Below are positions 53,657 through 64,000 of a stretch of DNA of 64,000 nt, in pieces. The first letter of the stretch is position 1. Every line of letters starts with the position of its first letter. Source of the stretch: Terrilactibacillus sp. S3-3 (GTDB lineage Bacteria > Bacillota > Bacilli > Bacillales > Sporolactobacillaceae); NCBI GenBank assembly GCA_030437565.1, contig CP129291.1, positions 124,001 through 188,000 on the forward strand, given 5' to 3'. The position numbers and the translations under genes were made by a program. Under the pieces are notes generated by a model that was not told the DNA's origin, searched no databases, and worked only from the letters and a program-made list of their open reading frames with translations.

Positions 53657-53732
53657 GGGGCCTTAGCTCAGCTGGGAGAGCGCCTGCTTTGCACGCAGGA
53701 GGTCAGGGGTTCGATCCCCCTAGGCTCCACCA
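53657..53732 (+). tRNA. tRNA-Ala (TGC)
   Basis: Acceptor GGGGCCT/AGGCTCC (one G-U pair), anticodon loop TTTGCAC, CCA encoded. Last of the cluster; the second rrn promoter starts about 34 bases on. Confidence 0.95.
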
Positions 53733-53765
53733 TTTCTTGATAAAAAAAAATTTTAAAAAAAAGTG

Positions 53766-53794
53766 TTGACAAAACTAGCAGCTGTTGCTATACT
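53766..53794 (+). promoter_or_regulatory. rrn operon 2 promoter
   Basis: TTGACA at 53766-53771, a 17-base spacer, TATACT at 53789-53794. Only one promoter here, so operon 2 may also rely on read-through from operon 1. Confidence 0.85.
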
Positions 53795-53812
53795 AATATA
53801 GTTGCTGTTGAG

Positions 53813-53947
53813 AGCGACACAGAAGAAAATGTTCCTTGAAAACTGAACAAAAGCCAAGCGTGATTGAAGGGCAACCTTTGATAATAAAGCTATGGATCAT
53901 AAATGCACGATGATTGTTTTAACAAATGAGAGATTATCTCTCAACCA
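53813..53947 (+). promoter_or_regulatory. rRNA leader with boxA-like site, operon 2
   Basis: Near-identical to the operon 1 leader, with the same GTTCCTTGAAAACTGAAC element and the TGAGAGATTATCTCTCA hairpin; it differs by a short insertion (about 53918) near the 16S. Confidence 0.75.
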
Positions 53948-58696
<4,749 letters not shown>

Positions 58697-58797
58697 ATTA
58701 GGAATAAGACTTTTCTTTCGTTTCTGGTTTTGAAGGTTCACCTTCAATTATAGGAGTGACGACGAGATTTGATACCCGTCGACACGCCGATACATAG

Positions 58798-58914
58798 TCT
58801 GGCGGCAATGGCGAAGAGGTCACACCCGTTCCCATCCCGAACACGGCCGTTAAGCTCTTCCGCGCCAATGGTAATTGGGGGCTGTCCCCCTGTGAGAGTA
58901 GGTCGCTGCCAGGC
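58798..58914 (+). rRNA. 5S ribosomal RNA, copy 2
   Basis: 117 nt, identical in the visible gene body to copy 1. It closes rrn operon 2. Confidence 0.95.
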
Positions 58915-58979
58915 AAACACAACAAACAGAGAGCCATCAGAAACGGTGGTTGTCTGCTTGCTACATTTTTATGTATTAT

Positions 58980-59053
58980 TCCACAGTAGCTCAGTGGTAG
59001 AGCAATCGGCTGTTAACCGATCGGTCGTAGGTTCGAATCCACCTGTGGAGCCA
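58980..59053 (+). tRNA. tRNA-Asn (GTT), T arm one base short as read
   Basis: Acceptor TCCACAG/CTGTGGA, anticodon loop CTGTTAA, CCA encoded. The T arm reads GTAGG-TTCGAAT-CCAC where CCTAC is expected, so one T is missing, probably a sequence error. Confidence 0.9.
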
Positions 59054-59056
59054 TTT

Positions 59057-59129
<73 letters not shown>

Positions 59130-59149
59130 CTCTTATAAAACGTTGATTC

Positions 59150-59187
59150 AGCGGGGTTTATCGGGTTTCCGATGCCCCGCTGTTTTT
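59150..59187 (+). terminator. Intrinsic terminator after the tRNA-Asn/tRNA-Thr pair
   Basis: AGCGGGG/CCCCGCT stem enclosing ATCGG/CCGAT, followed by GTTTTTG. It ends rrn operon 2. Confidence 0.85.
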
Positions 59188-59497
59188 GTGTAAATCAGGG
59201 TCTTCAGAATAGCCGCCAGAGAGTCACTCATGTCTACTGTACGCCATCCATCCGTTTTTGTTCCTTTCAGGCTCAGGCGGTCGTCCCTGCTTTTATCCAG
59301 CGACAGTGATTGTTTAATAGTGATTGATTGCTCAACAAATTGGATTTTCAGATGCGAGAAATTTTAACCGGCTCAAAGTTGAACCCGTCGAATTTCTTCG
59401 TTAAAATAGCTGAACGCAATTTTGCGTCTTGATGCCGATAGGAATATATGGCTTCCTCACTACCGGCAATCTTTTTATCAAATCTTAAATAAGACTG
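59188..59497 (-). other. Intergenic stretch with a minus-strand protein-like relic
   Basis: No complete gene. On the minus strand 59348-59485 stays open and reads protein-like (RFDKKIAGSEEAIYSYRHQD, then KFDGFNFEPVKIS) to a stop, but it has no start codon, so it looks like the tail of a truncated gene I cannot identify. Confidence 0.4.
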
Positions 59498-59525
59498 TTA
59501 ACGAATGTGAAAATGCGTTCGTTAA
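59498..59525. promoter_or_regulatory. Inverted repeat upstream of the toxin promoter
   Basis: Perfect 8-bp arms TTAACGAA/TTCGTTAA separated by 12 bases, about 30 bases upstream of the toxin -10. It could be an operator. Confidence 0.5.
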
Positions 59526-59551
59526 ATCATTCACCAAAACTGGGGGTGCCA

Positions 59552-59560
59552 TGCTATAAT
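59552..59560 (+). promoter_or_regulatory. Extended -10 promoter of the toxin gene
   Basis: TGCTATAAT, an extended -10 element with a consensus hexamer at 59555-59560. The -35 region is weak (TTCACC at 59530-59535, 19-base spacer). Confidence 0.65.
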
Positions 59561-59624
59561 CAGGACAAGGCAATAAAGCATATGAGCGGATGCGGTGACA
59601 CCCTTGTGAAAGGGGGTGAAGCCG

Positions 59625-59756
59625 ATGACAGTGTACCAGTCTTTAATGCTGGCATTTACAGTCGCAGGGTTGCTTGTGACTGTTATTTTAGGAATTGTCG
59701 GCATTGTGGTAACGCTGTTAAGCAAAAAAAGAAATAATCCGCCTCATATGCCTTGA
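59625..59756 (+). CDS. Small holin-like membrane toxin of a type I toxin-antitoxin pair
   Basis: 43 residues: TVYQSLMLAFTVAGLLVTVI, a single long hydrophobic helix, then a charged tail (LLSKKRNNPPHMP). This matches the 'putative holin-like toxin' peptides of Bacillales (TxpA/BsrG-like type I toxins), which insert in the membrane. The Shine-Dalgarno AGGGGGTGA (59611-59619) is sequestered in a CACCCTT-GTGA-AAGGGGGTG hairpin at 59599-59618. Its 3' end overlaps the terminator of a convergent antisense RNA. Function is inferred from family features and architecture. Confidence 0.8.
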   Translation: MTVYQSLMLAFTVAGLLVTVILGIVGIVVTLLSKKRNNPPHMP

Positions 59757-59874
59757 TCGGGGCTAGACGGATTATTCGATGAATATAAAGTTTATGCACC
59801 GTACCGCTCTTAAAGCGGATTGCCGTTGCCGTCGGTATTACCAGTACCGGCGGTATTTATTTTACGTTCCTTGT
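59722..59874 (-). ncRNA. Predicted antisense RNA antitoxin
   Basis: On the minus strand TTGTAT (59910-59905), an 18-base spacer and TATAAT (59886-59881) form a good promoter. The transcript would run toward the toxin gene and stop at an AATAATCCG/CGGATTATT hairpin (59732-59776) followed, on the minus strand only, by TCTTTTTTTGC. It would pair with the toxin mRNA 3' end, the layout of RatA- and SR4-type antitoxins. Start point is approximate. Confidence 0.72.
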
Positions 59875-60119
59875 GTCTTTATTATACCCGGATGGGCCGC
59901 AAAAATACAAGGGACGGGATGCCTCAAATTTGATCCCTCCTCAGATGGAGCGACGGAGGAACCGTCAAACTGATGGAAGAAGTGGAAGAAGAAATGGAAG
60001 AAGAAATAAAACAAAAATATCCTATATTCATCAACTACTACACTTTGGATAGATTAGAAATCCCATTAAAACAGGCTTTATCATACTGGAACATTTTTAG
60101 AAAACAACACGCCCGCGGG

Positions 60120-60172
60120 TATGGTAAAGAAGGGGTCGCTGGTTCGAGTCGGGTTGGAAGCTTTCTTATAAA
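60120..60172 (+). repeat. Diverged 3' half of tRNA-Thr (possible attachment-site remnant)
   Basis: From the anticodon loop ATGGTAA through GGGGTCGCTGGTTCGAG to TTGGAAGC and the flank TTCTTATAAAAC, this matches tRNA-Thr(GGT) and its downstream bases at about 59089-59140 with about five mismatches. Similarity begins at the anticodon loop, a common crossover point for tRNA-targeting integrases. Confidence 0.8.
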
Positions 60173-60182
60173 ACTAGTCAAA

Positions 60183-60218
60183 GCAAGGGTTTCAGACATT
60201 TTGAAACCTTGCCTTTTT
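60183..60218 (+). terminator. Intrinsic terminator after the tRNA-Thr remnant
   Basis: GCAAGGGTTTC pairs with GAAACCTTGC and is followed by CTTTTTT. Confidence 0.85.
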
Positions 60219-60307
60219 TAATGCTTGAATCCAACTGGTGACCGATTAGTGAGCTTTACTATAGTAAGTGAGAGGATCAGTAATCAAGCCGGATTTGGTT
60301 TTGAAAA

Positions 60308-60334
60308 AAAGGCACCTAAAATTGGTGCCTTGTC
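60308..60334 (-). terminator. Minus-strand terminator of the 60337-60651 gene
   Basis: Read on the minus strand, AAGGCACC/GGTGCCTT with a short loop is followed by TTTTTTTC. It directly follows the stop of the small gene. Confidence 0.8.
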
Positions 60335-60336
60335 AA

Positions 60337-60651
60337 TCAATAAGGTGTCGGTGTGGGTTGACCTGGGTGCCACCATGACTCTACAGTCTGCCATGCAGCG
60401 CCAAAGTCATAACCTTTGCCCATCAGATAGGCAATGGCAGTGGCTTCGGATAAAGCGTGCTGAAATCCAAGATGCTGCGCTTCACGAAGACCATGACTCA
60501 CGACCGGATGAAGGGTTCTCATAACTTCGGATGACGACACAGTTGATGTCGTTGGTGCCATTGGAGCCATTGGTGTCATTGGTGTCATCGGTGGCTGATA
60601 ACCTTGATCCATTTGCCTGTGATTATGTTCATAGAATAAATTGTGATCCAA
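60337..60651 (-). CDS. Small hypothetical protein with Met-Thr/Ala-Pro repeats
   Basis: 104 residues on the minus strand, starting with TTG 60651 behind AAAGGGGAA. A His/Asn-rich head (DHNLFYEHNHRQMDQGYQPP) is followed by MTPMTPMAPMAP repeats and a compact tail (MRTLHPVVSHGLREAQHLGF, YDFGAAWQTVESWWHPGQ). The gene has its own terminator. No family recognised; the His-rich, low-complexity head recalls small spore-coat-type proteins, but that is speculation. Confidence 0.65.
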   Translation of the reverse strand: MDHNLFYEHNHRQMDQGYQPPMTPMTPMAPMAPTTSTVSSSEVMRTLHPVVSHGLREAQHLGFQHALSEATAIAYLMGKGYDFGAAWQTVESWWHPGQPTPTPY

Positions 60652-60878
60652 TTTTGATTCCCCTTTACAAAGAGATAGTGCATCTTATGCAACGGTGGGC
60701 GAATGTGCGAATGTTCAGAAGGGTAATCAAAAAAAGGTCCCTCCCAGGAGGAGGGCAAAAATGGGAGCTACCAACTCTATCTCTATCCATTAAAGGAAGA
60801 AATATTGATAGTACCCTTATTGTACCACTTTTTGTTAAAATCCATTCACCTCGTCTTCGGTGAACGCCCCCGACTTAA
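60652..60878 (+). other. Intergenic stretch upstream of the small minus-strand gene
   Basis: Holds the presumed minus-strand promoter region of the 60337-60651 gene and the terminal hairpin of the transposase remnant (CGACTT/AAGTCG around 60871-60894). An inverted repeat CCTCC-CA-GGAGG is at about 60741-60752. No gene was recognised. Confidence 0.35.
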
Positions 60879-61076
60879 CTACATTTGAAGTCGGAGCTTC
60901 GCAATACGCAAGCAACGGCGTTCTTCACGTAGCTCTTTACGCACAGGCGTGTCCACGTCGTCTCTACCGGATAGGTGATTAACCACACCGCTGCATAGTA
61001 ATCGTTCTAGTATTGGAACATTCTCATATAGTCCATTCACTCGTGTGTTTATGGCAGAATAAAAGTGCAGAGGTCA
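60879..61076 (-). mobile_element. 3' remnant of an IS200/IS605-type TnpB gene with its right end
   Basis: On the minus strand an open frame of about 65 codons reads SAINTRVNGLYENVPILERL, GVVNHLSGRDDVDTPV and ELREERRCLRIAKLRLQM before a stop at 60881-60879. The stop lies in a CGACTTCAAATGTAGTTAAG hairpin, followed by TCGGGGGCGTTCAC, which resembles the subterminal palindromic right end and guide-RNA region of IS200/IS605 tnpB elements. The N-terminal and catalytic parts are missing. Assignment is from pattern memory. Confidence 0.5.
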
Positions 61077-61124
61077 TGACTTCCAGCCCTTGATGACACT
61101 GTCAAACAGGAGGAAAGGGAACGG

Positions 61125-61334
61125 TTGTCCGGCGGTGTCTTACCGTACTTGAACAGTCTGCACGTTTTGAAAGTTCCATTTATGAGCATACCAAGTTTAG
61201 GTTTGTCGGAACAAGCAGAAAGGAATTCATCTCAGCATTTTATGGAAGCGGGAGTCTTCTCTTCAATGACGATAAAACCTGCGAACGAACTGGCGGATAT
61301 TTGCCCTTATGTTTGTTATGGCGGCAATGGTTAA
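61125..61334 (+). CDS. Doubtful small ORF, possibly a broken gene
   Basis: A TTG start at 61125 is preceded by AGGAGG, giving 69 residues (SGGVLPYLNSLHVLKVPFMS...). A second, startless frame overlaps it and runs to TAG 61424-61426 with more protein-like sequence (FRFVGTSRKEFISAFYGSGS, EKAAGFATFAGITLINESFT). The two may be halves of one frameshifted gene. Family unknown. Confidence 0.35.
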   Translation: MSGGVLPYLNSLHVLKVPFMSIPSLGLSEQAERNSSQHFMEAGVFSSMTIKPANELADICPYVCYGGNG

Positions 61335-61503
61335 AAACGAACGGCAATTTTTATGAAAAGGCTGCCGGATTCGCCACTTTCGCGGGCATCACCCTAATTA
61401 ACGAAAGCTTTACAAAAACAGCATAGAACCATTATTATTAAGTGTTAGTCTAAAGATGCTACAAAGTCATTTGAGGCCCTTATCACTTATCATGTTTTCA
61501 GCC

Positions 61504-61529
61504 CACTTACATGGGCCTTTTTTTTGCTT
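61504..61529 (+). terminator. Intrinsic terminator
   Basis: GCCCA-CTTACA-TGGGC followed by CTTTTTTTT. It would end transcription from the broken gene upstream. Confidence 0.7.
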
Positions 61530-61619
61530 TTAAGAAAGGGGGACCGATAATTTTCGGGGAGGGGCTCCGTGTCCAGGTAAAACCGTTAGTTTTTAAGCCT
61601 GTATTTACGAACAGACGGC

Positions 61620-61639
61620 TTAAACAAACGTTTATTTAA
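61620..61639. repeat. 20-bp near-palindrome, copy B
   Basis: Identical to TTAAACAAACGTTTATTTAA at 42857-42876. The surrounding 61530-61800 interval otherwise shows nothing I recognise. Confidence 0.7.
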
Positions 61640-61804
61640 AACGGCAAGAACAGCGAGTCACAATCAGCCGCTGCCGAAGGGTTGCACGGGCGGCCCTGAG
61701 ACACCGGCAATCGCCTCGGTGTTATATAGCGATTTAAAGATGAGGCAGCCGGGATGCAAATGAGAAGTTCGCAACACATTGATTGATCGCGAAAAAGTTC
61801 TGCG

Positions 61805-62002
61805 CTACTGATTTTTATAGTGTCTGCCGTTTTTAGGAAAGATTTCTCTGAAAAGAATTTTCGTCAGTTTGAGAATCAGCAGGCTGACAACCACTACAAG
61901 GATAATAAACAGAACGATCGCGTATTCATCAACGTGGCTCGTATGGTTGTTGGGTTTCTGGGTTGCAGGAACATATAAGCTTTCGTGATTTTGTTTACTC
62001 AT
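61805..62002 (-). CDS. Small single-pass membrane protein, hypothetical
   Basis: 65 residues on the minus strand from ATG 62002, with GAGGTGA about 8 bases upstream (GTG 62014 is an alternative). A polar N-terminus (SKQNHESLYVPATQKPNNHT) is followed by one membrane helix (IVLFIILVVVVSLLILKL) and a basic tail (KNGRHYKNQ), so an N-out/C-in topology is likely. I do not recognise the family. Confidence 0.65.
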   Translation of the reverse strand: MSKQNHESLYVPATQKPNNHTSHVDEYAIVLFIILVVVVSLLILKLTKILFREIFPKNGRHYKNQ

Positions 62003-62315
62003 CTGCTGTATCACCTCTAAGACAAATTATTCAAAAAGGGGCAAAGCAAAATGTAATCATAAACAATCTCATTTAATATTTAAAAAAGGCTCGGATTTCC
62101 CGAACCTTGGCTCAATTTTATCATGCGGGAGAACAAAATGCGACTTAAAAGGATATTGTATGCCCGATTATTCTGATTTTTTATGAATACTCATAAAAAC
62201 TTAGGTGAGCCATTAAATATATACTTGGGTGAGACCCTTGCTTCAGGACTCATTCTCGGGTAGCGTCTTTCCGATACTATGTATATGATCAGTCGCTCAA
62301 AATTATAAGCTGATA
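62003..62315. other. Intergenic stretch
   Basis: Contains the Shine-Dalgarno of the minus-strand membrane protein and a minus-strand GGTTCGG/CCGAGCC hairpin with T run at about 62086-62111, which would terminate an unidentified minus-strand transcript. No gene seen. Confidence 0.4.
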
Positions 62316-62471
62316 AAGTGAAACTTCAATCAGTGGGGGGGTTCTTCCATTCCCCACTAATTGTTAGTTGAACCAATCGGGCTTTTACGGGCAGTTATCT
62401 CCCACCTATTGCTTCTTCGAATTCATTGAAGTCTTGAGTGGAAGTCTTACTGTCCGTTAATGCGGGATAAA
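62316..62471 (+). repeat. Structured dispersed repeat, copy 3
   Basis: Short form. AATCAGTGG/CCACTAATT hairpin, ACGGGCAG/CTGTCCGT stem (a G-U pair where copy 1 has G-C), TCCCACCT against GAGTGGA, and an inner CTTCTTCGAATTCATTGAAG hairpin. Begins GATAAAG and ends GCGGGATAAA. It lies upstream of dsdA. Confidence 0.87.
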
Positions 62472-62633
62472 TTTTTAAAATAAAGAATAGATGGGTCCGG
62501 CTGCCATGATGGTTGCTCAAACCGGCTTCTTTCCTTTATCATTAGAATAAGAATATCTTAATCCTTTCACTATTTGAGAAATGCGGCGGCGTACGAAAGA
62601 CTGACGGCGGCAGATAAGAAGGAGGAAGGTTCG

Positions 62634-63983
62634 TTGACTGATGAATATGTTGGCGGAAGAACGCTCCGGCAGTGGCAGGAAGCATTCCCTTTGTTAACAG
62701 ATATCATGGCAAAAAAAGAGGTTTTTTGGACAAATCCTCGGTACAAAGAAAAGCCAAAGGCGGAAGCGGTGACGACGAAGGATATTGATGAAGCCGAGAA
62801 AAGGCTGGGGAGGTTTGCCGCATATATTGAAACGGCCTTCCCGGAAACCAGACGGACGAAAGGGATCATTGAATCGCCGGTTGTCGCGATACCCGGCATG
62901 AAACAATATTTGCAGCAAACATATGGTTTCGATATTCCCGGGCGTTTATTGGTGAAGTGCGACAGTGATTTGCCGATTTCAGGATCAATTAAGGCAAGAG
63001 GCGGCATTTATGAAGTGCTGGCAACTGCCGAGAGAAAATTGCGTTTGAAAACGGGATGCTCCGGCCGGATGATGATTATGCAAAGATCGCTGATAGCGAG
63101 TTCAAACGCCTTTTTTCGCAATATTCAATAGCAGTCGGATCAACAGGCAATCTGGGATTAAGCATCGGCATTATGGCAGCCAAATTAGGCTTTAAGACAA
63201 CGGTTTATATGTCCCGGGATGCGAAACAATGGAAAAAGAACCTGCTTCGCCAGAAAGGTGCCGTTGTAAAGGAAGTCGATGATGATTACAGTAAAGCGGT
63301 GGAGGAGGGGCGCAGTCAGGCGGCGTCCGATAGCCGCTGTCATTTTATCGATGATGAAAATTCTAAAGAACTTTTTTTAGGTTACGCAGTGGCGGCCGGC
63401 CGACTGAAGGGGCAGCTTGAAGATATGCAAGTGCCTGTCGACAGCGAGCACCCCTTGATCGTTTTATCTGCCGTGCGGTGTCGGCGGCGGTCCGGGCGGC
63501 GTGACTTTCGGCTTGAAGAAGATCTTCGGTGAACATGCCCATGCCTTTTTTGTAGAGCCGACCCACTCTCCCTGCTTTTTGCTTGGTCTGGCAACTGAAC
63601 TTCACGATAAAGTCTCTGTTCAGGACTTCCATCTTGACAATCGAACCGCCGCGGACGGTCTGGCGGTCGGCAGGGCATCGGCCTTTGTTGGCCGGACTGT
63701 CGGAGGGATGGTGAGCGGATGCCTGACGATAGCGGATGAACGGCTTTACTCTTTACTGAAAGCATTTGCAGATAAGGAAGCGATTTATTTAGAGCCTTCC
63801 GCGGCGGCGGGTGCAATCGGTCCGGTAAAACTTTTTCAAGAGGCGGCGGGACAGGCCTATATGAAAGATAATCAACTGATCCGCCGTATGGGCGATTCGA
63901 CACATATTGTCTGGGCGACAGGGGGCAGTATGGTGCCGAAGGATGTTATGAATGGCTACTATGCCGAGGCGTCCGACAAATGA
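62634..63983 (+). CDS. dsdA: D-serine ammonia-lyase (D-serine dehydratase), frameshifted as read
   Basis: PLP enzyme converting D-serine to pyruvate and ammonia. TTG start at 62634 is chosen because AAGGAGGAAGG lies just upstream; TTG 62574 is an alternative. The PLP lysine is in [31 protein letters not shown] and [14 protein letters not shown] phosphate-binding segments and [19 protein letters not shown] and WATGGSMVP are present. Frame changes near 63050 and 63475. Repaired length is about 450 residues. Confidence 0.93.
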
Positions 63984-64000
63984 AAATGAAGGAGAGAGAC

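Larger units (their letters stand above)
59973..60221 (+). other. Open reading frame running through a tRNA remnant, doubtful gene
   Basis: An 82-codon frame from ATG 59973 begins with a Glu-rich stretch (EEVEEEMEEEIKQKYPIF) but its last third is translated tRNA-Thr remnant and terminator. No good Shine-Dalgarno. It is probably not a gene, or is a fusion of a truncated frame with the repeat. Confidence 0.25.

Noticed and set aside
59498..59525. LexA (SOS) box
   Set aside because: The Bacillus LexA site is CGAAC-N4-GTTCG; here the arms are TTAACGAA/TTCGTTAA with a 12-base gap.
59973..60221. A Glu-rich coding gene ending in the tRNA-Thr remnant
   Set aside because: A third of the frame is translated tRNA and terminator sequence and there is no good Shine-Dalgarno; listed only as doubtful.
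60531..60863. A 110-codon plus-strand frame starting with a Leu/Val-rich segment
   Set aside because: Its first part is the antisense of the Met-Pro repeat gene, which has the better start, ribosome-binding site and terminator.

Overview
The window comes from the chromosome of an endospore-forming Bacillales bacterium. The gene order gltX-cysE-cysS-mrnC-rlmB-yacP-sigH-rpmG-secE-nusG-rplKAJL-rpoBC-ybxF-rpsLG-fusA-tuf, then the S10/spc/alpha ribosomal clusters, ecfA1-ecfA2-ecfT-truA, rplM-rpsI, ybaK-cwlD-salA-gerD-pdaB and rRNA operons, is the Bacillus subtilis 'ybxF-to-rrn' backbone. SigH, CwlD, GerD and PdaB indicate sporulation. The 16S sequence looks to me closest to Sporolactobacillaceae-type Bacillales, but I could not run a search, so that placement is tentative.

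Layout. 1-6.2 kb: aminoacyl-tRNA synthetases, cysteine synthesis (behind a T-box), rRNA processing and methylation, and sigma-H. 6.2-10.8 kb: L33, SecE, NusG, L11, L1, L10, L12 and an RsmC-like methylase. 10.8-23 kb: RNA polymerase beta and beta', L7Ae-like YbxF, S12, S7, EF-G and EF-Tu. 23-38.3 kb: one long ribosomal-protein superoperon including SecY, adenylate kinase, methionine aminopeptidase, IF-1 and RNA polymerase alpha. 38.4-42.7 kb: ECF vitamin/metal transporter module, TruA, L13 and S9. 43.2-47.3 kb: sporulation and germination genes. 47.9-59.1 kb: two rrn operons (16S-23S-5S) separated by an eight-tRNA cluster, the second followed by tRNA-Asn and tRNA-Thr. 59.1-62.6 kb: a gene-poor accessory patch with a probable type I toxin-antitoxin pair, a duplicated 3' half of tRNA-Thr, a transposase 3' remnant and small orphan genes. 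62.6-64 kb: D-serine ammonia-lyase.

Data quality dominates interpretation. Most long genes, including essential ones (rpoB, rpoC, fusA, tuf, secY, many rpl/rps), are broken by 1-5-base indels, often in A or T runs and sometimes as short tandem duplications. Both rRNA operons carry indels at universally conserved positions, and 23S copy 1 lacks 123 nt. I read these as sequencing or assembly errors and give each gene as one feature spanning its frames, with shift positions noted.

The most interesting non-coding signals are: (i) a three-copy, roughly 155-220-bp structured repeat family (8.74, 47.37 and 62.32 kb) with compensatory base changes in its stems; (ii) the 59.6-kb toxin gene with a sequestered Shine-Dalgarno and a converging antisense promoter and terminator; (iii) the partial tRNA-Thr repeat that bounds that locus; (iv) a 20-bp near-palindrome present at 42.86 and 61.62 kb; and (v) leader elements: Cys T-box, L10 leader, L13 leader and terminator-like hairpins inside the ribosomal/RNA-polymerase operons.
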